The notes under the pieces are model-generated. The model saw only the letters and a list, made by a program, of their open reading frames with translations, ran no database searches and was not told the DNA's origin. Shown here in pieces: positions 8,962-18,500 of a stretch of DNA of 64,000 nt. This DNA is from Tautonia marina (GTDB lineage Bacteria > Planctomycetota > Planctomycetia > Isosphaerales > Isosphaeraceae), in contig NZ_WEZF01000016.1 of NCBI RefSeq assembly GCF_009177065.1, positions 62,001-126,000 on the forward strand, read 5' to 3'. The translations under genes were made by a program, and so were the position numbers. Numbering within the stretch: the first letter of the stretch is position 1; the number at the start of each line of letters is the position of its first letter.

Positions 8962-9004
8962 GCGCACCGACGGGCGCACCCGACCGCGCACCGACGGGCG
9001 CACC
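8962..9004. repeat. Two-copy direct repeat, 24-bp period
   Basis: The 19-base unit GCGCACCGACGGGCGCACC occurs at 8962-8980 and again at 8986-9004 without a mismatch, separated by CGACC. It sits just past the stop codon of the permease gene. Confidence 0.8.
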
Positions 9005-9017
9005 TGGGGCAATTCGG

Positions 9018-10814
9018 TCATTCCGTTGCCGACACCATCGGGACGTCGGCGGCACTCGGCACGATCCCCGGGACGACATGGGCGTAGAGCCAGACGATCC
9101 CTCCCACGATCAACGCCAGAGCAAGACTGTGGATCAAGACCGCCCGAAGAATCGTTCCCTCGCGTCCCCCTTCGCCCGTCGCCGCGGCGGCGACCACGAT
9201 CGACTGCGCATCGACCATCTTGCCCATCACGCCGCCGGTCGTATTGGCCGAGGCCATCAAGATCGGGTCCAGCCCGAGCTTCTCGGCCGTGATCCGCTGC
9301 AGGTTGCCGAACAGCACGTTGCTGGCCGTGTCCGAGCCGGTCAAGGCTACCCCCAACCAGCCGAGCAAGGTGCCGAAGATCGGATACAGCATCGGCCCGG
9401 TTCGGGTGAAGGCCAGGCCCAGCACCGCATCCATGCCCGCCAGTTTTGTCACGAACCCCAGACCCAGCATGCACAGAATCGCCACCGCCGCCCACCGCAG
9501 GCGATAGACCGACACCCCAAAGACTCGCAGCAGCCCCTTCGGACCCAGCCCCAGCAGGAACCCGCTGGCAATCGCCGCGATCAGAATGGCCGTTCCGGTC
9601 GAGGCAAGGGGAGCGATGTCAAGCGTCACCTTCTCGAAGTCGGCCGCTGCGGGCTCGGCCCGGCCGGTGATCGCCACTCCCTTGGCCACCCGAGAGACGA
9701 GCTGTTGCCCCTTCTCCGCCGCCTGGTCCAGCACCGGCCTCGGCCACCCCATCGCCGGACCTGCGTCCGACAGGGGCACGCTGAGCCAGGGCATCGGCGG
9801 GTTCCAGGAAGTCGAGGACTCCAACGTTCCCTTAATCGCCGGAATCCCCCAGAGGATCACCATGATCGTCAGCAGGCCGAACGGCATCCAGGCGCGGGCC
9901 ACCCGAGCCGGGTTCAGGTCGCCGATGGTGTCATACGCCGTCTCGACCGGCCCCTCGGCCGCCTCGGCCCGCTCCTCGGGAAAATGCCAGACCTGCTTCG
10001 GCTTCCAGAACCGCAACAGAAGCATTCCCGCCGCCAAACTGGCAATCGACGAGACAATGTCCACCAGCTCGTAACCGACGTAGTTCGACCAGACGAACTG
10101 CGCCGTGGCAAACGATCCGCCAATGACCACCAGGGCCGGCCAGACCGCCACCGTCTCTCGCCAACTGACCATCATCCGGACCAGCCACCACGGGACGATC
10201 ACCGAGAGCAAGGGCAAGATGCGCCCGGCCGTCGCGCTGAGCAGCTCCGTATCGAGGCTCGTCACCTCTCCCAACGCCCGAATCGGTGTGCCGATCGCCC
10301 CCCAGGCCACCGGGGCCGTATTGGCCACCAGGCAGAGAATCGCCGCCTGAAGCGGTCGGAACCCGAGGCCCACCAGGAACGCCGCCGAGATGGCCACCGG
10401 CGCCCCGAATCCCGCGGCCCCCTCGATGAACGCCCCAAAACTGAAGGCCACCAGAATCGCCTGAATGCGACGATCCTCCGACAGCCGGGCAATCGACGCC
10501 TTCATCACCTCGAACTGCCCGGTTTCGACCGCGATGTTATAGAGAAAGACCGCCGCCGTGATCAGCCAGACAATCCGGAAGAAGGCAAAGACCATTCCCA
10601 CCCCGGCGCCAGCGACCACCAGGTCGATCGGCATCCCGAACGCCCCGATGGCCATGGCCATCGCCGAGACCAGCCCTGCCAGTGCGGCCTGCCAGGCCGA
10701 GGCTCTCCCGGAACCCAGCAACCCCAGCAACACCAGAACCGGCACCGAGGCCGCCAGAGTCGAAAGCGGCCAGGCGTCGAACGGATCGTACACTTGTGTC
10801 CAGACATCGGCCAT
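9018..10814 (-). CDS. lctP: L-lactate permease (LctP family)
   Basis: A 598-residue inner-membrane transporter of the LctP/LldP family, which brings in lactate or glycolate with protons. It is almost entirely hydrophobic, with about 14 helices. Family blocks include SFGAFIEGAAGFGAPVAIS, LVANTAPVAWGAIGTPI and, near the C-terminus, GSDTASNVLFGNLQ and GGVMGKMVDAQSI. The frame continues upstream to 10895, but the ATG at 10814 has GGAGGAGGGG about 9 bases before it and starts the conserved sequence. A hydrophilic loop near residues 285-320 is usual. No lactate dehydrogenase gene is adjacent. Confidence 0.93.
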   Translation of the reverse strand: MADVWTQVYDPFDAWPLSTLAASVPVLVLLGLLGSGRASAWQAALAGLVSAMAMAIGAFGMPIDLVVAGAGVGMVFAFFRIVWLITAAVFLYNIAVETGQFEVMKASIARLSEDRRIQAILVAFSFGAFIEGAAGFGAPVAISAAFLVGLGFRPLQAAILCLVANTAPVAWGAIGTPIRALGEVTSLDTELLSATAGRILPLLSVIVPWWLVRMMVSWRETVAVWPALVVIGGSFATAQFVWSNYVGYELVDIVSSIASLAAGMLLLRFWKPKQVWHFPEERAEAAEGPVETAYDTIGDLNPARVARAWMPFGLLTIMVILWGIPAIKGTLESSTSWNPPMPWLSVPLSDAGPAMGWPRPVLDQAAEKGQQLVSRVAKGVAITGRAEPAAADFEKVTLDIAPLASTGTAILIAAIASGFLLGLGPKGLLRVFGVSVYRLRWAAVAILCMLGLGFVTKLAGMDAVLGLAFTRTGPMLYPIFGTLLGWLGVALTGSDTASNVLFGNLQRITAEKLGLDPILMASANTTGGVMGKMVDAQSIVVAAAATGEGGREGTILRAVLIHSLALALIVGGIVWLYAHVVPGIVPSAADVPMVSATE

Positions 10815-11051
10815 CGGCGTCGGCCCCTCCTCCAAGGCAGGTCGCGGCGGTTCGCAAAGGCTTCCGGAGCATACGAGATCGGTCGGGCCGGTCATAGCCC
10901 CGCCCGCCGTCTCACCCGCTCCTCCCGATCGCCGAGGCAGGCGACGCAGGACCCTTGACCCCGATGGTCCCCAAAAGTTAATCTCAATGCGCGCCCGACT
11001 GGTTCAGCAAAACACGCAAGAGACGGGCACCGTGCGGTAAGGAGTTTTCGG

Positions 11052-11432
11052 GTGCATATTGAAATTTCAACCCGTCATGGCCTCATTCTCGAACCAAAGC
11101 AGCAGCAGTACGTGCAACAAAAGGCCGAAAAGCTGCTAAAATACTTTAACCGCCTCATGGAGATCGACGTCGTGATCGACCATCCCAAGAATGGATGGTC
11201 GATGGAAATGGTCGTTTCCGCCGAGCACAAGCACGATTTCGTGGCCCGGAGCGATGCCCCGGGGCTTGAGACGGCCACCGACCAGGTCGTCCACATGATT
11301 GAGCAGCAGATTCGCCGTTACAAGGATCGGATTCAGGACCATAAAGACGAGGTTCCCCACGGTGGTACCTCTCCGACGCGGCCGGACCTTCCCGAGCCGC
11401 CCGAATCGTCTGAGGCCCCCCAGGTTGACTGA
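11052..11432 (+). CDS. hpf: Ribosome hibernation promoting factor (short HPF/RaiA)
   Basis: A 126-residue HPF/RaiA-family protein, which binds the 30S decoding region and inactivates ribosomes in slow growth. The fold is visible as beta (MHIEISTRHG), helix (LEPKQQQYVQQKAEKLLKYF), beta strands around IDVVIDHPK and MEMVVSAEHK, and the second helix (IEQQIRRYKDRIQDHKDE). It lacks the C-terminal dimerisation domain of long HPF. The start is GTG, supported by AAGGAG 7 bases upstream. It heads a rightward run with PtsN, HPr and enzyme I, an arrangement known from proteobacterial rpoN loci, but no rpoN is present here. Confidence 0.93.
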   Translation: MHIEISTRHGLILEPKQQQYVQQKAEKLLKYFNRLMEIDVVIDHPKNGWSMEMVVSAEHKHDFVARSDAPGLETATDQVVHMIEQQIRRYKDRIQDHKDEVPHGGTSPTRPDLPEPPESSEAPQVD

Positions 11433-11534
11433 ACCGGGACCGGCTGTCCCGTCCGGCGACCTTCGGGGTACCTCTGAGGCGATGAGCCGCACGATCCCTC
11501 GGGGCCGGCTTCGCCTCGATGGATGGAGAACCGC

Positions 11535-12005
11535 ATGAAACTTTCGGATTTCGTCGTTCGCGATGCGGTCATTGTCGACCTCCAGGCAACGACCAAGGAA
11601 GAGGCGATCCGTGAAATCGTCTCGGGCCTCCGCGATGCCGGCCGGCTGAGCGAGTCGGACCTGGAAAGTGTCACCCGTGCCATTCTCAATCGAGAGGAAC
11701 TGGGCTCGACGGGCATCGGCCAGGGCGTTGCCGTCCCCCACACCCGACACCCCATGGTCGATCGCCTCATCGGGACCGTCGCGCTGTCGAGCAAGGGGGT
11801 CGAATTCGCCGCCCTTGATGGTGAACCGGTGGACATCCTGTTCCTCCTCGTTTCTCCACCCAATCAGCCGGGAGATCACCTCCGGGCGCTCGAAAACATC
11901 TCCCGACACCTGAAAGACGAGCAGTTTGTCCGGTTCCTGCGTCAGGCGAGGAGTCGGGAACAAATCCTCGATGTGCTCGATGAGGCCGACCAGTCAAGCC
12001 CTTAA
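11535..12005 (+). CDS. ptsN: PTS IIA component, PtsN-like
   Basis: A 156-residue IIA domain of the fructose/nitrogen type. The phosphorylated His is His69 in GVAVPHTRH, and the downstream block VDILFLLVSPPNQPGDHLRALENIS is characteristic. There is no attached IIB or IIC domain, so it is more likely a regulatory phosphoacceptor than part of a sugar transporter. An upstream in-frame ATG at 11523 lacks a ribosome-binding site, whereas GGAG lies 7 bases before 11535. It sits between HPF and HPr, so its phosphate donors are encoded next to it. Confidence 0.92.
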   Translation: MKLSDFVVRDAVIVDLQATTKEEAIREIVSGLRDAGRLSESDLESVTRAILNREELGSTGIGQGVAVPHTRHPMVDRLIGTVALSSKGVEFAALDGEPVDILFLLVSPPNQPGDHLRALENISRHLKDEQFVRFLRQARSREQILDVLDEADQSSP

Positions 12006-12153
12006 GACCGCCTCGGCCCTTGTGGCCGGAGCATCAGCCTTTTTCTTGAAGCTTGCGGACGTCGAAGGGACGGTCGCTGTGATGCCCCCAGATCTTCGTG
12101 ACCCCAGGCAGATGGCCGCGGCTGATGGCGGCCCTCGCCGGACCGGATCGCTG

Positions 12154-12507
12154 ATGAGTCAGGACCTTCACCGAGTTCGTCGTCGGGTGGAAATTACCAA
12201 CCCGTACGGCTTGCACCTCCGACCCGCCGAGAAATTCGTCGGCCTGGCCGGGCAGTTCCGCGCCGATGTCCGGGTACGTTACGAAGGCCGCGATTGCAAC
12301 GGCAAGAGCATCCTCGACCTGATGACCCTGGCCGCCGAGTGCGGTTCCTGGCTCGAACTCGAAGCCCAGGGGCCCGACGCCGAAGCGGCTGTCTCTGCCC
12401 TGGTTGAGCTGGTCGCCACGCATTTCGGCGAGAAAACCAGCTCTGAGGATTCCCCGGTCCAGCCCCCCGAGGCCGATGCCAGCCCGCCCGAAGGGCTGCA
12501 CCCATGA
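12154..12507 (+). CDS. ptsH: HPr-like phosphocarrier protein
   Basis: A 117-residue HPr-family protein that should carry phosphate from enzyme I to IIA domains. The active His21 is in NPYGLHLRPAEK; the usual GLHARPA reads GLHLRPA. Ser52 in NGKSILDLM matches the regulatory Ser46 of Gram-positive HPr, so HPr kinase control is possible. A 30-residue acidic/Pro-rich tail extends beyond the normal 85-90 residues. The start is uncertain: the frame is open upstream, with alternatives at 12079 and 12112, and no site has a strong ribosome-binding sequence. Its stop overlaps the enzyme I start by ATGA. Confidence 0.9.
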   Translation: MSQDLHRVRRRVEITNPYGLHLRPAEKFVGLAGQFRADVRVRYEGRDCNGKSILDLMTLAAECGSWLELEAQGPDAEAAVSALVELVATHFGEKTSSEDSPVQPPEADASPPEGLHP

Positions 12508-14426
12508 CTCCCGGCGCGCGTCCCGCGCCGGCCGACGCCGTGCCGCCGCCGACCCTCGATCCGATCGTTTCGGCCACCGACGCGACGTCATTTGTCCCCC
12601 CGACGCTCAGGGATCTCGCCGTGTCATCCCCCGCCACCCCACCCAGGACGATGAGGGTTCTCCGGGGAATCGCCGTCAGCCCCGGCGTTGCCATCGGTCC
12701 CTTGCTCGTTCTGGCCCCTCGAGGGCCTCGGCTGACCCGACGCTCGATCCCCGCCTCGGCGGTCGATCTTGAACTGCTCCGTCTGGAGCAGGCCGTCGAA
12801 TCGGCCCGAATCGACGCCGAAGCCGCCGAACGCGACGCCCGTCAGCGGCTCGGCCCGCAGTATGCCGACATCCTCTCGGCCCACGTCCGGATGATCGCCG
12901 ATCCGACGCTCCGCGAGGAAGCCGCCGCCCGGATCAGCCGCGACTTGGTCACCGCCGAGCACGCCATCTTCGAGGTCCTCGACGGTTACGCCCGACAGCT
13001 GGAGCGGCTCGGTGCCGCCCATCTCGCGGCCCGGGCCGCCGACGTCCGCGACATCCAGCACCGCATTCTCGACCAACTGACCGATCACCCGCCCGCCCCG
13101 TCTCCGGCCGATTCGGCCGTCGAGCCCCTCTTGCTGCTGGCCGAGGATCTGACCCCGAGTGAGGCGGCCGCCCTCGACCCCACTCGGGTCCTCGGCTTCG
13201 CCACCGAATCGGGGGGACGGACCAGCCATACGGCCATCATCGCCGCGGCGCTGGAAATCCCGGCCGTCGTCGGCCTCGGCCGCGTTCTCGATCAGGTCCG
13301 AGACAGCCAGATGGCCATCATCGACGGTGATGCCGGGCTGGTGGTGCTCGACCCCGATGAGCCGACCCTTGGCCGTTACCGCGTTCGGGCCGTCGAGCAG
13401 GCCACCCGATTCGCCGAGCTGGCCCAACTGTCCGACCTTCCGGCCGAAACGGCCGACGGGGTCGGCATCCACCTGCTCGGCAATATCGAGTTTCCCGCCG
13501 AGGTCGAGGCCTGCCGAGAGCGGGGAGCCGAGGGGATCGGCCTGTTCCGAACCGAGTTCTTCTACCTCGGCGCCGACGGTCCTCCGGGTGAGGACGAGCA
13601 AACGGCCGCCTATGCCGAGGTGATTCAGGCCGCCGCCGGTCGTCCCGTGACCATCCGGACCCTTGACCTGGGTTCCGACAAGGTCGAACCTGGACGACCT
13701 CAGCATGTTGAGCCGAACCCGGCGCTTGGCCTGCGCAGCCTCCGCCGATCGCTCCGCGATCTGGGACCGTTCCGGACCCAACTCCGAGCGATCCTCCGAG
13801 CCGCCGCGGTCGTCGGCGGCGATGTGCGCGTCATGTTCCCTCTGGTAACCACCCTGACGGAGTTCCGGCAGGCCCGTGCGATCCTTCACGAAGTGGCCGC
13901 CGAACTGACGACCGAGGGAATCCCGGCCCGCTCCGACCTGCCCGTCGGGGCGATGATCGAGGTGCCGGCCGCAGCCATTATGAGTGACCAGCTGGCAAAG
14001 GAGGTGGACTTTTTCTCCATCGGCACCAATGACCTGACCCAGTATATCCTTGCCGCCGACCGAACCAACGAGACCGTGGCCGACCTTTACACGTCGGCCG
14101 ATCCGGCCGTGCTCCGCCTGATCGACATGGTCGCTCGGGCCGCCGAGGCCACCGGAATCGAACTGACCGTATGTGGGTCGATCGCCGGCGAGCCCCTTTA
14201 TACGATGCTGCTGCTGGGCCTGGGGATTCGCCAACTGAGCACCCCACCGCACCAGCTCCCGGAGGTCAAGCGTGTCATCCGCGCCATTCGACTGGACGAG
14301 GCCCGGGCCGTGGCCCGAGAGGCGCTCCAGTGCGACACCGCGGACGATGTGCTCGCCCTGCTGACCCGAGCCCTTCACCACGCTCTGCCCGATGATCCGA
14401 GCGAGCCTGACCTGGCCCGTCAGTAA
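12504..14426 (+). CDS. ptsI: PTS enzyme I (phosphoenolpyruvate-protein phosphotransferase)
   Basis: A 640-residue enzyme I, which takes phosphate from phosphoenolpyruvate and passes it to HPr. The phosphorylated His242 lies in GGRTSHTAI. PEP-binding blocks are GLFRTEFFYL, RTLDLGSDK, VGAMIEVPAAA and FFSIGTNDLTQYILAADR; the catalytic Cys is in LTVCGSIAGEP. Compared with standard enzyme I there is a 50-residue Pro/Ala-rich N-terminal extension before RGIAVSPGVAIGP; translation could instead begin at the internal ATG at 12651. The gene overlaps the HPr gene by ATGA. No sugar permease is nearby, which favours a regulatory phosphorelay. Confidence 0.95.
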   Translation: MTPGARPAPADAVPPPTLDPIVSATDATSFVPPTLRDLAVSSPATPPRTMRVLRGIAVSPGVAIGPLLVLAPRGPRLTRRSIPASAVDLELLRLEQAVESARIDAEAAERDARQRLGPQYADILSAHVRMIADPTLREEAAARISRDLVTAEHAIFEVLDGYARQLERLGAAHLAARAADVRDIQHRILDQLTDHPPAPSPADSAVEPLLLLAEDLTPSEAAALDPTRVLGFATESGGRTSHTAIIAAALEIPAVVGLGRVLDQVRDSQMAIIDGDAGLVVLDPDEPTLGRYRVRAVEQATRFAELAQLSDLPAETADGVGIHLLGNIEFPAEVEACRERGAEGIGLFRTEFFYLGADGPPGEDEQTAAYAEVIQAAAGRPVTIRTLDLGSDKVEPGRPQHVEPNPALGLRSLRRSLRDLGPFRTQLRAILRAAAVVGGDVRVMFPLVTTLTEFRQARAILHEVAAELTTEGIPARSDLPVGAMIEVPAAAIMSDQLAKEVDFFSIGTNDLTQYILAADRTNETVADLYTSADPAVLRLIDMVARAAEATGIELTVCGSIAGEPLYTMLLLGLGIRQLSTPPHQLPEVKRVIRAIRLDEARAVAREALQCDTADDVLALLTRALHHALPDDPSEPDLARQ

Positions 14427-14483
14427 CGGCCCCTCCCCGCCGCCCCTTCGAGCTTCGAAGCGGCCGGCCTCGTCATCCTCTCC

Positions 14484-14512
14484 GGTTCCGGCTCGTCGCC
14501 GGGTCCGGAACC
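14484..14512 (+). terminator. 8-bp hairpin after enzyme I gene
   Basis: GGTTCCGG (14484-14491) and CCGGAACC (14505-14512) pair around a 13-base loop in the 168-bp gap before the DUF2344 gene. There is no T-run, so it may be an attenuator or a chance stem. Confidence 0.25.
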
Positions 14513-14594
14513 TCCGGCTCCAGGCCCGTGCCGACCGGAACCCCCATCTCCTCGATCCGTCCTCGAGCGACCGACCGCTGTCACCCCAGGTCTC

Positions 14595-15350
14595 ATGGAC
14601 GACGCCACTTCGCGGCTTCGAATCCGATTCGCCAAACGCGGCGACCTCCGCCTTGTCAGCCATCACGACCTGATGCGCTGTCTGGAACGAGTGTTGCGCC
14701 GAGCGGCCCTTCCTGTCGCCCACAGTCAGGGGTTCAACCCCCGGCCGAAGCTCTCGTTCCCGCTGGCCCTAGCCCTCGGTATCGAGGGGCGGCGCGAGGT
14801 TCTGGAGCTGGAACTGGCCGAACCCCTTCGACCCAGCGAGGTGCTGCGACGCCTTTGCGACGTCGCTCCCCCCGGCCTGGATTTCCTGGAAGCGATTCCG
14901 GCCCCGGGCCGTTCCGGCCGTGTCGCGTTCGTGGAGTACCTGTTCCCGCTACCTGACGAGCGTCGAGGACCGACGGTGGACGCTGTTGCCGCCTTGCTCG
15001 ACCGCCAGACGTGCCCCTACGTTCGCCGGAAGCCCGGCCGCGATGTGCCCCTCGACCTGCGGTCCTCAGTGCTCGATGCGCGAGTTGACCCGGCCGACGG
15101 CGCCCTGCGACTGCGGCTGAAGATCGACGCCGGGGTGTCCGCCCGACCTGAGGAAGTGCTCGACGTCCTCGGCCTTCGAGACCTGATGGCCGCCGGCACC
15201 GTCCTTTCCCGGACCGAGGTGGTTCTCACAACCGAGTCACCCGTGACCTCTACCGTGCCCGATCATTCGGGATCACCCCCTTCACCCCCAGCCCCTCGCG
15301 ACACCACGGATCCCAAACCCTCGGTGTCGCGATCTGGCCAGAGCCCATGA
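14595..15350 (+). CDS. DUF2344 (TIGR03936-like) radical-SAM-associated protein
   Basis: A 251-residue member of the DUF2344 family, usually fused to or encoded beside a radical SAM protein and very often next to an RNase E/G gene, as here (160 bp upstream of it). The typical start is present: RLRIRFAKRGDLRLVSHHDLMR, then QGFNPRPKLSFPLALALGIE. The last 35 residues are Pro/Ser/Thr-rich and probably unstructured. No radical SAM half is seen in this window. Biochemical function is unknown; the association suggests a role in RNA or ribosome metabolism. The start codon has only a weak ribosome-binding sequence. Confidence 0.87.
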   Translation: MDDATSRLRIRFAKRGDLRLVSHHDLMRCLERVLRRAALPVAHSQGFNPRPKLSFPLALALGIEGRREVLELELAEPLRPSEVLRRLCDVAPPGLDFLEAIPAPGRSGRVAFVEYLFPLPDERRGPTVDAVAALLDRQTCPYVRRKPGRDVPLDLRSSVLDARVDPADGALRLRLKIDAGVSARPEEVLDVLGLRDLMAAGTVLSRTEVVLTTESPVTSTVPDHSGSPPSPPAPRDTTDPKPSVSRSGQSP

Positions 15351-15510
15351 CCAGCCGAGCCCAGCCCGACGTCTGCCGCCCAGCCCCATCCGCTCCCTCC
15401 GAGCCTCCGCCGATGTTTAACGGCGTCGAGGCGAAGGGCGATCGGCCGGCTCGGGCCTCTCGGGCTCATCCGGCTGGCCACAACCCCATCGCCCGGAGAT
15501 TGACCGAGGC

Positions 15511-18500
15511 ATGAGCAAATCCAAAGAAATGCTGATCAACGTGCTCCAGCCCGAGGAGTGCCGCATTGCCATCGTCGAAGATGGCATCCTCGAGGAGCTT
15601 TACGTCGAACGCACCAGCCTGGAGAACTACACCGGCAACATCTACAAGGGCCGGATCGTCAACATCGAGCCGGCCATCCAGGCCGCCTTTGTCGACTTCT
15701 CCGTTGGTCGTAACGGCTTCCTGCACGTCTCCGACGTCGAGCCCCGCTACTACCGCGAACAGCTTGACGACGACGCGGTCCTCGGCGCCCGGGATCGCGG
15801 ACGCGATCCGAGGCCAAAGCTCCCCCCCGAGTCGGCGCGCGGCCCCGGTGCCGGTGCCGAGTCCGACGACGATCGCCGCGCTCGATCGCGATCTTCACGA
15901 CCGGAACGCAGCCGAGAGCTGCCCTCCGATCGCCCCCGAGGTCGCGGACGCGACCTCGTCGAACCGGTCCGTGACGAGGCTGCCGAGCCCCTGCCCTTCG
16001 AGGCCGAGGAACCCCTCAGCGAGCGCCGCCCGTTGCCCGATCGGCGCCGGGACCGCGACCGGGATCGAGGCCGCGATGACGTCCGGTCACGCGATCGCCT
16101 GGACGACGACTTCAACGAGCAGGACGATCTCGACCTCGATCGCAACCTGCCCGATTCGGCCGACGCGGAATCCGACGACGACGACCAGGCCGATGACCAG
16201 GGCCCTCGCGCCCCTCGCGGTCGCAGTCGAGGACGAGACAAGATCCGCGAACGTCGGATGCGCGATCGGGACCGGGATCGCCCCGACCTCTCCGAAAAAG
16301 GTCGGCGAGACCGTTCCCGTCCCCGACGCTTCGGCGAAGGACTGACCGACGAGCCGCTCGATGCTCCCGAGGTCGGCTTGCCTCCCGAGCCCGAGCCCGA
16401 GACCGAACCGGAAGATCGGCCCGCCCCCGCTCGTCCTCGCTTCGAGCGGCCCTCCAGCCCCTCTTCCCGGTCCTCCTTTGAAGGCCCTCGTGAGTTCGGC
16501 CGAGGACTCGTCCCGGAAAGCGAATCGACCAAGGAACCCCCGGCCCCCCGGCGCGGGCGATCGTCCGAACCGGAAGCCGAGGAGACCTCGTTCTCCTATC
16601 GCTGGTCGGTCGAACGGAAGCCGGAGCCCGAGGACTACGAGCCCGACCTTCCCCCGAGCAAGACCCAGCGTACTCGGCCCCCGGTTCGTCCCGAACCGAC
16701 CGAAGATCGACCGGCCGCTCTGCGAGACACCGACGAGGACGCGGCCGGCCGATCGGGGCCCCCTCCCCGATCGGGGCGAGGCCCGTCTCGCCGCCGAGGT
16801 CGAGGCGAATGGGACGCCCCGGCTCCGACCGAGGCGGACGACCTGTTCGGACCGGCTCCGGAGCTGCCCAGTCGAGACGATGATTCCGACGACCAAAGCA
16901 CGGAGCGGCGTCCCCGATCGGGGCGTGATTCCATCCGAGGTCGGGGTGATCGGGACCGGCCCGGTCGAGGGCTGCCTCGCGGACCTTCCGTCGAAGGGGA
17001 AGCATCCGACACCCGGGAAACCGAGCCGGGAGAATCGTCAGGCCCCGGTCGCCCTCGTCGCATCGATCGTGCCGGAGAGCCTGGCTATATTCCTCGTCGT
17101 GAACGGGCCAAGCTGCTCGATCGGTCGTCCGACCTTGAGGAACCGGAGCTGCCCACGCTCGACGCCGACTCTCGAGGCGAGGCTGAAGGCGACGACGATG
17201 AGAACCGCCGCCGTCGCCGACGCCGTCGGCGTCGAGGGCGCGGCGATCGTGATCGCGAGCCGAGTTTTGAGGCGGATCGTGACGAGTCGCCCGACTCGGC
17301 CGTGGCTCAGTCCACCCTGGGCAAGCCCCCGGCCTTGATCGATGAATCGGCCCTGGCCAACGAATTCGACTTCGTTGATCACGACGATCAGGAGGACTTC
17401 GAGAGCGAAGACGACTCCGACGCCGATGAACAGGAAGTCGTTTCCGAGGACATCGAGCCGGAATTGCTTGAGGAGATCGCCCGGGAGATCGAGGAAATCC
17501 GGGTCCTGGAACGCGAGGTCGGCTTCCGAGGCCGAGGGGCCGAGGGCCGCTCGCGAGACTCCGCCGACGAGGACGATGAGGCTCGGGAAACCACCGTCGT
17601 CCGGGGCGGTCGTCGCGTCACCGTCAAGCCGCCGATCCAGGAGGTCTTCAAGCGCGGTGACGAGGTCCTGGTGCAGGTCATCAAGGAGTCGATCGGCACC
17701 AAGGGGCCGACCCTCTCGACCTACATCAGCATCCCCGGCCGCTACCTGGTCTTGATGCCCGGCCTGAACCGCGTGGGCGTCTCCCGGAAGATCGCCGACG
17801 AAGGCCAGCGCCGCAAGCTTCGGCAGATCATGCACGAGCTGAACCCACCCAAGGGGCTCGGCTTCATCGTCCGGACCGCCGGGCTCGATCGTTCGAAGCG
17901 CGACCTGGCCCGCGACCTGGCCTACTTGCTTCGCCTCTGGAAGGTCATCCTGCGACGGATCAAGAAGGCCCGGACCCCGGCTCCGATTTATCAAGAATCG
18001 GACATGATCATCCGGACAATCCGGGACATCTTCAATTCCGAGATCGATACCATCTGGATCGACGAACCCCAGGCGTTTGAACGGGCCAGGGAGTTCCTGC
18101 AAGTCGTCATGCCTCGGTTCGTCGATCGCCTGAAACTGTACGAGGGGAAGGTCCCCTTGTTCCAGAAGTACGGCCTCGAAGAAGAGATCAACAAGATCCA
18201 GCGCCGGCAGGTCCACCTGCCCGACGGCGGCTCGATCGTCATCGACCAGACCGAGGCGCTGGTGGCGATCGACGTCAACAGCGGCAACTTCCGGGTCGAG
18301 GACGACGCCGAGCGAACCGCCTATGAGATGAACCTCAAGGCCGCCAAGGAGATTGCCCGCCAGCTTCGCCTGCGAGACCTCGGGGGCGTGATCGTCAACG
18401 ACTTCATCGATATGAGGGACGAGCGGCACCGCCGAGGCGTCGAGCGAGCCCTCCGAGACGCGGTCAAACGCGACCGGGCCCGCACGAAGATTCTTCGGAT

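Larger units (their letters stand above)
8433..9017. other. 585-bp intergenic region before the TolC-like gene
   Basis: No convincing gene. It carries the promoter side of the leftward TolC-like gene and the 3' side of the leftward lactate permease gene. It holds a direct repeat (8962-9004), a perfect hairpin (8911-8934) and two loosely similar stretches ending in ACGAAGCC near 8800 and 8845. Short frames on the minus strand (8628-8857) lack ribosome-binding sites and the codon pattern of real genes. Confidence 0.5.

Noticed and set aside
8856-10958. Plus-strand frame of 700 residues opposite the lactate permease gene
   Set aside because: It is the antisense shadow of a clear LctP gene and has His/Arg/Gln-rich shadow composition without motifs.
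16087-17005. Minus-strand and alternative-frame proteins inside the RNase E/G insertion
   Set aside because: Overlapping long frames are expected in GC-rich low-complexity coding sequence; only the frame continuous with both RNase halves is supported.
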